DNA of 64,000 nt, from NCBI RefSeq assembly GCF_051401765.1, contig NC_135071.1, positions 12,564,961-12,628,960 of the forward strand. The letters are read 5' to 3'. The DNA comes from Calliopsis andreniformis. Lineage: Eukaryota; Arthropoda; Insecta; Hymenoptera; Andrenidae. The notes under the pieces are model-generated. The model made no database searches. It saw nothing but the letters and a program-made list of their open reading frames with translations, and had not been told where the DNA came from. This document shows, one piece after another, positions 22,450 through 33,709 of the stretch; positions within the stretch are counted from its first letter, which is position 1; each line of letters starts with the position of its first letter. Both the position numbers and the translations under genes were made by a program.

Positions 22450-25400
22450 CTTCGAACGTGACCGTAGGTCGTGCAGTGTAGATAGGAATCGGTGACCACC
22501 ACATGTTTTTCTGTCTCACAGTGGACGAAGTTATCGGAGGAGGAGGCTGGTACCTAAACCTTGGTCTGTGTTTAGCAGGATCGAAGGGTGAGCTTGAGAA
22601 CCCCTCAGACTGTTTCAAAATCGACGAAGGACCTTTTGACGACGTTCCTCGTAATCTGCCCAAAGCAGTCCTATCTTCATTGCTACTCTTTGCTTTCACA
22701 GGCCCGCTGTTTTTCATGGAAGACTGTCTTCCAGCCAAGTCTGGAGGCGAAGACAACGAACGCATATTGTCTCGTCGATTGGGGAACCTATGCGCGACCC
22801 ATCGACCAGCCAGGTAAGGAGCTATGTCCCGCAGCTCGTGGACATCTGGCGCCGACGTGAACATCTCGCCCAAAATTGAAGTCTTCCGCGCGAATTTCTC
22901 GAACTTCTCCTTTATACGCCCCACAGGCTTCCTCGCCTCGAGCTCTCGAGTCTCCGCCTTCCTAGCCACAGCATTCGTCGCGGCGCTGGAGGCTGAAGAG
23001 TCCTTCAGCTCAGCCGTCTTGCTAATAACATCGATATGAGGCATGGATAAGTCTTCTCGCTTGAGAGGCACGCGCGGAATCGGGGGTGATTCACCCCTGC
23101 GACGAACTCTTCCTCTCCTGGGCTCGTACTTGCGACGCAGCCAGCTCACGTCCGCGAACTCGTGGGGTTTCAGCAGCTGTTTACTATCGTCGACCTTTTT
23201 CAGCAGGCTCCGCGTCAGCTCGGGGTCGCTTTGGAACCTCTTCGGGGTCGAGACCACCTTCGCCCTGGAAATGTCCTCGGCGCTTTCGAATCTGACTCGA
23301 AGTCGCCTCACCGTGCCATTTTTGACCAGCTTCAGGTAAGCGCGCCAGTATTTCTCGGGGTCAGGCGAGCAGCTGCGCTGCCAAATGCTCTCCAGGCTGC
23401 AGGATGAATTCGATCGCGTCGTTGCGCGACATGGACTGACGCTACGCGGTCTGTCCTGTTCACGGTCTCGTGAGCAAGAGTGGAGCGAGTGTCGCGTGCT
23501 ATCCCGAGCGGGGCTGCCTCCTTTCCTCTTCGCGGCCGCTCCTCTCGGGGAGGCCGAGCGTGTGGCGCATCTGGACAGGGGCAGGGACGAGTACTTCGCT
23601 GACTCCGTCTCGCCGAATAATTCCTTCAAGTCCACGTAGCTTCGAGAAGAAGACAGCCTTCCTGGTCTTCGTCGACCGCGATCGGGAACGGACTCCGCTT
23701 TGTCGACGTTCTCGAAGAACTCGATTTTCCTTGGAACATCCTCGGACTCGATGTTCCGCTGGATCACTGTCTTCACTGACGTCTCGGAGCTTTCTGTCGT
23801 GCTGTCCTTCTCGCTGTTGGAGGCTAGCCCTGCCTTTGGTTGCGTGTCATTCTCGGATAGCGTGGTTGGTTTCTGGGACCACTCCTCCAGAATATTCTCC
23901 ACTCGCTGCCTGTCGGCTGGACTCTTATTACTAGGCGCCAGAACCAATAGGAAATCGTTCTTGTCTTTAAGTTTTGAATCTTCAGTACAGGAGGCTTCCA
24001 GAGAGTAGCAACTCCTGGGGGAAGTACTTGTTACGCTAGGTGTGGAGCAAGGACGAACTGCTTTTGGAATTTTCTTGGTAGCCAATGCTGCAGCTATGCT
24101 ACCTCGAGTTTCGCGAGGAGCTAATGGCGCTGAGGATCTTCTATGCGAAACTTTATCTAGGACCTCTTTCCCGAGTGTCACGGAGAGTCTCTTCTTTTCC
24201 AATTCACTCATCGAGGGTGGGAGTATTACAGTTTTATCTAGTTCGGACTTCTCTGCTATTTTCCCTCGGCTAATAGAATCACTTCTCTTTAATGCTGACT
24301 CTGGTCGACTGGAGGGTAACTTCTGATCACTTGGAGGCGTTTCTGCTGTAATCATTGAGTGACATCGTACGTGGAGTCCTTTACCATCGTCTCGACTATC
24401 GGTCGAGTCCACTTCAGGTGGGACCACGATCTCGTATTTGGACAGCGAATCAGGCTTATCGGTAATGGCACTCTCTCGTTTACGTTCAGGAACTTCCAGG
24501 TTTGCCTTTGAGACTGCCAAAGGGGCAGATTTCTGTAAGTTATCGCTGCCGTAGATCTCGTTCAATTGTTTCTTCAATGTCGTCACCTGCTCGATGGATA
24601 AACTACTCCAGAACTTTTTGCTTCCCCCGAGACTTCTCTGCAAAGCTGGCTGGTCTAAATGATCCAACGATTTCTCAACACTCCGATCGCCTTCTGCCTT
24701 CCTCTGCATCGTACTTGCTACATTGATTACTGACGTGCCTCGCCAAAGGGGCTTATAAGTATCTTTCCGCGACGAAATCTCTTTTCGTTTAGAGAACTCT
24801 AGTTCGCTACCTTCCGCTTGGATCTTCTTAAAATGCTGAATAATATTTTCGACCGAGCGTTCTTTACACCTCAAGCCACAGTCACCACGCCATTTGGCTT
24901 TGCTGATATCCTTGGTGGTGAACAGGAAGTCCTTGTCCTTTTGAACTGCCTTTAATTTTTCGTAAAGGGCATTCAATTCAATTTCAGCCTTCTCCTGCAT
25001 CCTCGCGCTCTTCCACTGATCGTAGTCTATAATTTCCTCGGTCTTCATCCTCGGTCGCAAATCGCTGGAAGAAAATGTCCTCTCAAGTTCGCCAAGCCTT
25101 TCAAGGCTGGAATAAAAATTATGCAGCTCTTTATATCTCTCCGATTTTCTTTTATCGTGCAGCAATTCCAGCACGTATTGATGGTACTCTTCACGATCGA
25201 TCGGGGAAGTGCAGAACGAAGTGGTGCTTCTGGCCAGAGACAAGTTAGATCCAAATCTTTCTCTCGATCTTTGAAGCTCTTCAGCTTCGCCAGCGCTTCT
25301 AGCTCTAACCTTTCTGACGTTTATCTGACTGTCTGACTTTTCTTGTTTCAAGCTACGTATGCGTCTGCAAGCTGGTGATCTAATCGGGGATGACACAGGG

Positions 25401-27366
25401 GTACGAGAAGGCGAGGACCTTGAGTGCGTGTACTCAGACAAAGTTTTCGGGGGTGGCTCGCTAGAACTTCTTTTCTCAGCGCGCTCTCTCGCTGAATCTG
25501 GACTCCAATTACGTAGAGTCATGGATGAACCAAAGTCATCGATGCTCAGTAAACTGTCGAACTTGCTGATTTTCTGCAGCACAGATCTACCAGGCCAGGT
25601 GACGCGGTATGGACTGGAGCTTCTGGAAGAAACGCTTTCGCGCTCCCAGTTTTTGAATTTCGAATTCGAAACAGGACGCTTGTTGGCCAAGTATATGCTG
25701 AGGGATTTTAAAGAAGGCTCAGACTTAGAGGTTTCTATAAGACTCTCCTGATATATCCTAGCACGTTCACAAACTATAGACTTCTTTGGAGGTACATTGT
25801 GATGCATGGTAACCAGAGGTACGGACCTTAAGAAGAGATTTTGGAAGAAGGTGTCTGATCGAGTTGCTTCTTGACACTTTTTAAGTTCTCCTATTGTCAA
25901 TGAATGCTGGCTTAACTTAGAAGGCTTGTGCTTGGTATTTGGCTCCTCGTTTTCAATATTGTCTTTTCTGTGAACCTTATCCTCTGCGTCTTTTCGCCCA
26001 TTTACGAGTCTCTTAATATTAGTTGCACCGTTCTTCTCTTTTCGTAGCTTTTTCTTGACTTCCACCTTTTTCTTACCTAGATCAGGAATCACTTTGATCG
26101 TCACAGGCTTAACGATATTCTGAGATTTAACGATAGTCTGAGGCTTCTCGCGAATCCTTTTCCTCTTACTCGTATCGCTCATAGTTTCTGAAGAGGATGT
26201 TAACGAGCGTGTACTGGAGACAGCCTTGTCAGATTGTTTAACTAGTGTTCCTGGTTTCTTGATCTCTGCTAAGACAGCCTTGCAGCTGAAGGAGGGCGAG
26301 GAAGTCGTCGAAGAAGACTTCAATGATGTCGTCTTCGAGGTTAAAGGTGAATCAGCTGACTTCTTCGTCGTCTCCTGCGCCTTTGACGATATAGCCACTA
26401 CCACCTTCAAAGACTTATCATAAGGACTTTTAACTCTTCCATTAGTTAGTCCAGAACTATATAAAGTCGTCGAGCTTTTAACAACAGTCCCCGCTGGCAT
26501 AACTTTCGTCTGAACCCCTTTTCCATCCGTTTCTCGGTACTTCTGCAAGACTTTTCTGTTATCTGGAGGAGATGACAGATCAGCCGTCGATTTAACGAGT
26601 CTCTTCAACAATTGCTCTTGTTCTCGTTTCACCAAACGAGTTCTCGAGCTGTCCTTCTTCGAAATACTATCCCCCCATAGTACCTTCTCTTTGGGTTTCA
26701 TAACTGAACCAACACACCTTCCTGAAACCTTAGCAGTCGATCTTCCATCGAATTTCGTGGAGAGTCCACTCTCAGCGCTCCACGATGACGAAAGTGGCCT
26801 GCAAATTCTACTTCTACTTTTCTCTGACAGCACAGTTGCACTTGAATCGGGAAAACTCTGCGACAGGCAGGGTTCAGATTTCTTCTGGGTTAGATTGACA
26901 GGCATTCCAGCGGAAACTTTCGATCGAGTCGAAACTGGACTGTTAGATGACGCGCGCACAGTAGTCGAACTCTTCTTCTGTCTCTCGAGGTTGCTGCAGA
27001 GGCGTTCTTTCAGTGATCCAATATTAGACGCACTATCAGCTGCGAAACACTGTTTATGCCTCGCTTTGAAGGCCTGCGTAGGCTCCATGGTACGTTGCCT
27101 GGCGTACAATCTCAGCGTCTTGCTGTTGCGCGAGGACTCCCTTCGAGGCGGGGACGGTGGTCTAGAAACCGTTCTACTGTGCAAACTGGAGAAATCTCTG
27201 TAAGACTTCGCTTCCATTTTCTTTGTCGCTGGACTTCTGGTGGCGGAGGATCGTTTCTGTCGCGAGAGGGTCGTCGACGAAGACGAGGTCGCCGAGTTGG
27301 TTTTTCGATGGACACGGATCCGCGTCAAAGTAGGCGAGATAGGAAAATACTCGACCTTTGTACTGT
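22450..27366 (-). CDS. CAP: CAP giant exon 2, about 1,640 aa, basic and Ser-rich
   Basis: An uninterrupted minus-strand reading frame. The likely acceptor TTGTCCACAG gives a phase-1 start (D-S-T-K-V-E-Y-F-P-I-S-P). The first 500 residues are Lys/Ser/Arg-rich and disordered. The middle has helical, better-conserved-looking blocks: Y-H-Q-Y-V-L-E-L-L-H-D-K-R-K-S-E-R-Y, N-F-Y-S-S-L-E-R-L-G-E-L-E-R, Y-D-Q-W-K-S-A-R-M, two W-R-G motifs, and K-F-W-S-S-L-S-I-E-Q-V-T-T-L-K. The end is W-W-S-P-I-P-I-Y-T-A-R-P. Exit in phase 1 requires the weak donor GAAG|GTCTGG; otherwise it reads seven codons on to TAG at 22429-22427. Membership of CAP rests on position, strand, phase and style. Confidence 0.72.
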
Positions 27367-28341
27367 CTGTGGACAAAGTTCGATTTCGTTTTGTCGCGTT
27401 TCGTACTGCATGCCAAACGTGGTTCCCTCTCACCAAAATGTCAAGAAAATCGTTTTAAGCTGGGTGGTGTTGGCTTTTGTTTTCCTGCAAAGTGTGAAGG
27501 TCGAGAGGCCCTCGTGGTGGTACATTGCTGGTGCATCGTATTACGAGAATTGAAAGAAATCGAGACGCACACCAATATCGATAGATGCCGAAGTGAACGG
27601 TGCTGTGTAGGTTTTAGAGTTGTACGAGAAAAAGGTACTGAAAAAGACTATGCGCTCAAGCTGGACATCGGCTAGCACAGGTATAAATGGACGTGTGGTT
27701 ACGAGTCATGCTTTGTACTTTTCGATGCATTATTCAAGCCATTAAACTCAAAACCATCCTTATATTATATCGTTACGCAGTAATTGGTATTAATTAACGA
27801 CCAGCTACAATGAATGGATCTTTTCGATCTATGTAAAATGGATGAGGAATAAGATAAGAGTTACTCATTTCAAGCGATAACAAACTATAAAATTGACTCA
27901 ATACAAACACGCTTGGCGTTCCTGTGCATTTTCTATGAATCGTAGATTCTTTCTCGAGCTTTTCTGTGCGTTACTATTGCAGAAAAAATCCATATCCGTA
28001 TTCCTTCGATACGATACTATCGGAAGGTCAGAATCATTAGAGCGAAATGCAAGTTACGTATAAAAATTCTGAACGTCATGCTTGGAAGCACAAGATGTAA
28101 CATCAGAAAAAACCTCGAGATAGGAGCAAGTTCAATAACACGACAATGGCCATGCACAGACTTAGTAAGTCGCAACTACCGTTAGTAATTGAACACACGA
28201 TAATATATCAGGCACAACCGACTAATATGAACGCATGCCTACTTGCATAACGGCAAACAGCATAAAAAAGAAAAAAAAGTTAGTTTAAAAAAAATGGAAA
28301 AAAGTTCAATCAAAAATAAAATTCGAAGCCTGGGTACTTAC
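27367..28341 (-). other. CAP: CAP intron
   Basis: AT-rich, no exon or repeat recognised. In-frame codons just above 27366 run back to a TAA near 27460 and probably are intron. Confidence 0.65.
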
Positions 28342-28509
28342 CCTTAGGTCGTTCTGGGGCTGGTTTACGAAGTCCATGAAGGGGCACGTCGCCTCCACTT
28401 TGCACAGTTTTGTAAGCCAGTCTTTGCTCCAGCTGGCTCAAAGGACTGATGTCTTCTTTGCGACGAAACACAAGCGTGGAGTCGCTTTCGTAACCTGACT
28501 CCTTCAAAG
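28342..28509 (-). CDS. CAP: CAP conserved exon, ALKESGYESDS block
   Basis: Minus strand, acceptor CGTCCACAG, donor GTAAGT. It reads A-L-K-E-S-G-Y-E-S-D-S-T-L-V-F-R-R-K-E-D, then L-S-Q-L-E-Q-R-L-A-Y and P-A-P-E-R-P-K. The E-S-G-[FY]-E-S-D-S-T-L-V-F-R-R segment is highly conserved in SORBS proteins. It leaves one base (G), which fits the phase-1 exons downstream. Confidence 0.95.
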
Positions 28510-28595
28510 CACTGTGGACGATTTAAACAGACAACTCAGTTAGTCAATCGTAAACGTAGAAATTTCTGATATATAAAATGTTAGGTATACTCACT

Positions 28596-28641
28596 GTGTC
28601 ATATAAGGCTTTGCAGGACGATTGTTGCGTTGATCGAATGG
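28596..28641 (-). CDS. CAP: CAP conserved exon, RPAKPYMT block
   Basis: Minus strand, acceptor TTTTTTCCAG, donor GTGAGT. Forty-six bases read P-F-D-Q-R-N-N-R-P-A-K-P-Y-M-T. It starts in phase 0 after the W-W-D-E-V-M microexon and leaves two bases for the next exon (C-A-T). The A-K-P-Y-M-[TA] motif followed by A-L-K-E-S-G is a SORBS signature. Confidence 0.93.
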
Positions 28642-29957
28642 CTGGAAAAAAGAAACATTTATTCAATCGACTTTAAATAAACTGCCACAGAAATTTCAAC
28701 GTGTGTACCATGCTCCCACGTCAAACTCGAAATAGCTTCGCATTCTTTATAAAATAGACATTGTTTGGTGGATATCGCTTTGATATACAATAGAACGGTG
28801 GTTGGTGTGTCCACAAAAACGTCAATGAAAGTTACACATGTCATGCAACATTCAGCTAGTGGCAAGCGTACGTTAATATAATGAAGAGACACTGAAGGAG
28901 CACATGAAATGCCGTTTGGGTACCACAGTTGATGCAGAGGAAACATAAGAACAGAAAAGTGATATACATACATACACGACATCGATGATAGCGATAGTCA
29001 ACAACAGTACTAAACATAAAGAGAAGAAACTACTTCAATCACAAGTTATTGTACCGATTGTACAGAGAGAGGATTGTATTGAAGTAGAACAGCAAACAAA
29101 AGAGTTCACGTACCCCTCTGAATACAAATAAATTGAAGGGACGCTGGAAAATATTCTGATTCGAAAAAACAGAGAAAGAACAGAGAGGCAGAGAGAAAGA
29201 TAAATGTAAAGGCAGTACCATAGTATTTAGGGCAATGCTTATGGGGGTGTATAGTACATAACTAAAAAGCTTATAAGTAGAAGAACCCAATGAGTGGGAT
29301 CTCGGCTACCGCGAACCTCCCATTCAGAATATGTAAGCTAGATTAAGTTAGCGTTGAAAAATACTCCCTTTTTCAACAATTTTATTCTATTTAAATTTAT
29401 TTGTAATTATGTACACTTTGGTTTGAATTCAAATCTTATGCAAATGGTCATATATTCTCAAATGATTCTAATTTTTCTCGCGATGTTTCGCTGTCGTAAA
29501 CAATCGCCAATCGCATATAATAGTACAAATTTTAATAATTGAACGGTGGTAAAGAAAATTATATTGGACCTAGGTTAGGTCTGGGTTCAGGAATCATCAA
29601 GATCAATACTCGACTCTTTAGCTCATATACGAGGCACTGAGTGCAAAAATGGGCTAAGCTACATTTTATCCAAAATTGAATCAGTAGCATTAATTTATTA
29701 CAAAGAGACCCTATATTCTAGACTGCCTATTTTCTCGATTTTTCCAAGCAGTAGGATCAGTCCACTATTACTCTCAACGTCTCATATATCACGAATAGGA
29801 AGTTTGTGATAGCCAAGACTTACGCCCATGGATTCCTTTCATTACAAGCTACTTAAACAACATAATACATCTCCCCATGGTCGATACACCCGTATATTAC
29901 AGCGTAGCCAAGATAAAGAAGAAAATAGATAGAGGACAACGTCATCGTGCATTCTAC
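28642..29957 (-). other. CAP: CAP intron
   Basis: AT-rich; ORFs at 28659-28982 and 29039-29290 lack family features and splice context. Nothing else recognised. Confidence 0.7.
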
Positions 29958-30613
29958 TTGTCGATGATGTTGCAGCCTCTAACCCGTGAAGCCGACGACT
30001 GAGCGCTGATGGTGATAGCGGAGGATGTTGTTGATGACGGAGATGGTAGCATAATATGATTGGTGCTGGATATAGTAGAAGAAGACGTAGAAGAAGAAGA
30101 AGTGGGCGAGATGCGTTGGTGATGATGGTGGTGATGATGGTGGTGGTGGTGGTGGTGACGGTGACGATGCTGCTCGTCAGAGGTAGCCTGTAGGAGCGTC
30201 GATCTGATAGCGGCCGATCTGTCGCCGATCGGCGAGCCCGATCGGCGCAAGCAATGATCCGGCAGCACGAAGCTCTTGGATCTTCCTTCCAGCATGCCAG
30301 CGTGCCAGTCGCAGTCGGCAGCAGCCCGTTCGAGAGGTCGCACGATCCGATCTTTCGGATCGTCTATGCCTTCGATCGTCCGCTCAGCCGACCGATAATC
30401 GAGCAGATTCATGTTCGACCGCTGCTTCGTTTGCTCCACGGTTGGGCGAGATCTCGGGGCGACCTCGAAGACTTTCGAGCTGCTGACCGCTGGTACCCTT
30501 ACGTTATGGCTGCTCTCCGGTCGATAGGAGAGGCTCAGAACACGATGGCTCAGCTGCGCGTCTCGAAGACCCTCTATCTGTGTACCCTGAGGATGTCCAT
30601 TCTCGTTCAACCA
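29958..30613 (-). CDS. CAP: CAP alternative exon with a poly-histidine tract
   Basis: Minus strand, acceptor CAACTGCACAG in phase 0: W-L-N-E-N-G-H-P-Q-G-T-Q-I-E-G. The frame stays open for 218 codons, through an Arg/Ser-rich part, a His tract of about 14 residues (30117-30168) and Ser/Thr runs to C-N-I-I-D. A donor AA|GTAGAA leaves two bases, exactly as the 28596-28641 exon does, and the next codon in frame is a TAG. It therefore either replaces the RPAKPYMT exon or ends a truncated isoform; including both in tandem would break frame. Confidence 0.65.
30117..30168. repeat. GATGGTGGT trinucleotide tract encoding poly-His
   Basis: Imperfect GAT/GGT triplets on the + strand, read as CAC/CAT on the minus strand inside the 29958-30613 exon. 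Mixed His codons suggest selection or age, not a fresh pure expansion. Confidence 0.85.
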
Positions 30614-31754
30614 CTGTGCAGTTGTTTAGGGTCGTTGTGTCGTAATCGTTGTCGTCGTCGTGGGTGTCACCGGCATCCAAGGACCAAGGAGGATGTTATC
30701 CAAGGTGCACACGGACGTACACGATACGCAAACGCCAACACACGCACACACACGTACGGGGATGTCGATATAAAGAGATAGGCACGTTGGTAGGTCGTAT
30801 TCGCGTGAATGACAACGAGACAATTTGGAGGGGGCTGTCTCGAGAATTGGGGGGCGTGAGATTTAATCGACATATATGCATGCATTTCGGATTACTCACG
30901 ACGTGCGACTAGGTGCAAAGGATCTCACTGACACACGAAAAACCAATGCTTCCTGAATGCTTTAGACCAGTTGAGTTACTTTTTTGAGTTATGTTAATGA
31001 TACACGATACCGACAACAGACGTTCGAGTGTCGAACATTTTTTTCTTGAAAGATGCCATGAAACGCAAGAATATGAAATCCATAGATAGGTAATTCGTGT
31101 CCTCTGAGAAGTCTCCTGAATCGCATTAGGAGCAATGCATTCCAGGGAATTTCTCATGAGACACAAATGCTACATATTTTTCAACTCAGTTTTTATTTTA
31201 AGAGATAAAGAGGCACTAAGACTGAAAACTCTTAATTCACATAGTGGGGGGTTGTAGTAAAAGTGACTATTTAACCACTTAAAATGAAAATTATCTATAA
31301 TATCTTTAGGTTCCAAAATGTACTTCAAGAAAAAAATGTCGACACTGGATAATAATCCTTATGAGCAAGTGGCAAGAAAAATCCTGATGAAATGAAAATA
31401 TATACGGAGAGTTTGTGACAGAAAAATGGTTTTACAACCACAATACTTTTATCTGTATTAATTCTCTCAGTTTATATTTTTTGATTATAATTAAGTGTTA
31501 ATAGAAACCAACCCGAGTGAGTTAAGTAATTCTAATTGTTGAATCTATTAATTTGTAATACTAATTCTCTTTGTAAACAATTTGCATTAATATGAACTGT
31601 TAGTTCGCGTTTAGGGACTCTGTAACCATTAAAATATGGGTTCTATGAAGATTCGTAGTGAGAAGAAAATGAAAGTTAACAGAGAGAGAAGTATAGTAAA
31701 GACAACAGGGAGTTAGTCCTTATTTAACTATGATTAAGTATAAAAATGGCGTAC
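30614..31754 (-). other. CAP: CAP intron
   Basis: It includes a short CA/GT-rich simple repeat at about 30735-30757. A possible 9-bp exon at 30900-30908 was considered and rejected. Nothing else is recognised. Confidence 0.65.
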
Positions 31755-31787
31755 CCCGTCAAATATGTCCATGACCTCGTCCCACCA
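31755..31787 (-). CDS. CAP: CAP 33-bp microexon WWDEVMDIFDG
   Basis: Minus strand, from TTTCTAG to donor GTACGC. Eleven codons read W-W-D-E-V-M-D-I-F-D-G, phase 0 at both ends. The same motif follows the SoHo domain in SORBS proteins. It joins K-E-A-K-E (exon ending 33372) to P-F-D-Q (28641) or W-L-N-E (30613). It is too short for gene finders working without homology. Confidence 0.93.
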
Positions 31788-33371
31788 CTAGAAACACACA
31801 ATTAAATATAGCGTTAATATACGCACTAATCGTGATGAAGTTAAAATGATATTAAAATAAAAAAAAATTCAATGATGTATTTACTGACTACTTTCCACCT
31901 CAAATATAAAAATGCTCCTCTAGGGCCGCATTTTTTCATTTATTTTTGCCATATAAAAGAAAAATTAACTCACGTATCATCTCCAAATAATTTAAACTTA
32001 CAATAACTTCCAGCGTTTTGATTGAAAAATAATTTACTTGATATCTGACTCGAAAGTATTGAAGAAACAGAGCACCCTCTAGATGGAAAGTGCGTCAGCG
32101 TTCGAACTAATGGTTACTAAAAGCAGCGCTACTTGAGAAGCTAACGAAAGAACATAACGAGTTTGATGACAGAACGCTGAAACTGTGAACGCGATTGCAT
32201 GTGCTCGACATCCTCGAGCGTTGAAATTTCACGCTCGAAGGAAACGTGGCGTGTCGTTGGAGCGTGGCAAAAGAAACGATCTGTAGGACACCGTGTCAGG
32301 CCAACAGAACAAGCTTCCATAAAATGAAGAAAATAAGTGATACATCACAAACTGATCTCAATTCGTTCGATTAATCGTTATCGTTACCTTCCTTCTGGTC
32401 CGTGTTACAGAAGTCGGCTAGAAGCAAAGCCATTTCAAACGATCATGTTTTCAGACACGCTGTTTGGGAGGCTTCTAACACGTACATACGTACCATCAGT
32501 TAGATTCGTGTCACAGCGACAAAAATCGCATTGATTTGCATTAATTAAGCGTCATTTCAAAGTTTGCGAAACAGAACGAGCAATGGCGACACGAAAATTC
32601 GATCCTACGAATCCCATCAATGAACACTTTAAATGAAACTAACAGTTTCCCTTTTACTGGTACAAACTGAGTTGCCACACGAATTTCCTCCTTGGGAATA
32701 GTAGGGAAAATTGGGAGGTGAAAGAAGAAACAACAAGTGTCCTTTTATCGTATGTTGTCTTGCTAAGGCCTCCTTCGGGTCTAGGGTCTAGACCAGTCAT
32801 GTCCAAAAACCTGCTCTTGGTGAAAGAGCGCTATTCAGTACTCCAACAGCAGCAGTGGAAGTAGCCCAGTAAAAGAGTGGAGATGTAGTATGAGTGGATA
32901 CGACTTTTACAGTCTTTAAAGGCTCCCTCTACTCTTTTCCTCTTTGCGTCATGACTCGTGTCGCGTGTTGCTCTTGGAGCAGGAGGAAGTATTAGACAGC
33001 AAGTCTGAGGACATGCCTGGCTCAGACTTATACCAATTGGATATCTATTATTTCTTCTCTCACCTCTCAATTTCCCCTACTACATCAAAGGAAAGAATTC
33101 CTGTGGCAACCCTGGATACAATCACCAATCAGATCTATAATCTCTTAACGAAATGAAGGATCGTATGTTCGACAGATGCTTAAAGAATAAAACTATATAA
33201 AATACTATAATGATGGAAGAAAGAATCGGTTTGCAATCTGCAGTGCAACTATCAGTACAAGAAGTACTGTGAAATTTCAAAGAGTGATAATGTTATTTTA
33301 AAGGGTCTTCGTATCCATAAACGTATCTATCAGGGCGAAGATTACTTTCCTAGAATGATGAATTTGCTCAC
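31788..33371 (-). other. CAP: CAP intron
   Basis: It contains one copy of a repeat family shared with 39171-39296 (listed at 31881). A CpG-richer patch at 32140-32280 has no exon that I can define. Confidence 0.65.
31881..32010. repeat. Interspersed repeat, copy A (partner at 39171)
   Basis: It is clearly similar, in the same orientation, to 39171-39296: both have CCACCT-AAATATAAA-ATG-TCCTCTAG, then TTTATTTTTGC, then ATTAACTCA / ATTAGCTCA and CTTACAATA. No terminal inverted repeat is evident. Confidence 0.6.
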
Positions 33372-33477
33372 CTCCTTGGCTTCCTTTTCGGCAATCGACG
33401 ATCGTCCAGGCTCGTAATCCTCGATACGTCCAGGTTGATTCTTATAAACATCTGTCGTATACTTCAAGGCTCCATTT
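33372..33477 (-). CDS. CAP: CAP exon after the SoHo region
   Basis: Minus strand, acceptor TTCCTTAAG, donor GTGAGC. It reads N-G-A-L-K-Y-T-T-D-V-Y-K-N-Q-P-G-R-I, then D-Y-E-P-G-R-S-S-I-A-E-K-E-A-K-E. The P-G-R-I-E-x-Y-x-P-G-[RK]-S-S stretch is a SORBS signature. Its first base completes AAA from the previous exon. Confidence 0.95.
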
Positions 33478-33564
33478 CTTAAGGAAAAAGAAACAGTTTG
33501 TGAGATATTGTTTTTAACTGATCAACACAATACGTGAATTAAGGAACAAGGAAGCGATATTTAC

Positions 33565-33709
33565 TTTCTGGGCATGGTCGACGTGATGAAATCATTTTCT
33601 TTATTACGTAGACGTCGACGATTATCAAGCGTGGCGGAGCGTTCACAATACAAACGATGATCTGGCTCGCTCAGATAACCACTGCCGCTTCCGTAGCCGT
33701 ATCTGGTCC
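33565..33709 (-). CDS. CAP: CAP exon, Tyr/Gly-rich block after SoHo
   Basis: Minus strand, acceptor TTTTTCAG, donor GTAAAT. It encodes T-R-Y-G-Y-G-S-G-S-G-Y-L-S-E-P-D, then R-S-A-T-L-D-N-R-R-R-L-R-N-K-E-N-D-F. In frame with its neighbours (one base in, two bases out). Confidence 0.92.

Noticed and set aside
23470..23934. 154-codon + strand ORF, and several similar ones within 22500-27600
   Set aside because: Antisense shadows of the Ser/Arg-rich giant exon 2; no motifs of their own.
30900..30908. 9-bp microexon (S-H-V) between CACCTAG and GTGAGT on the minus strand
   Set aside because: Phase-compatible, but signals around nine bases occur easily by chance and nothing conserved supports it.
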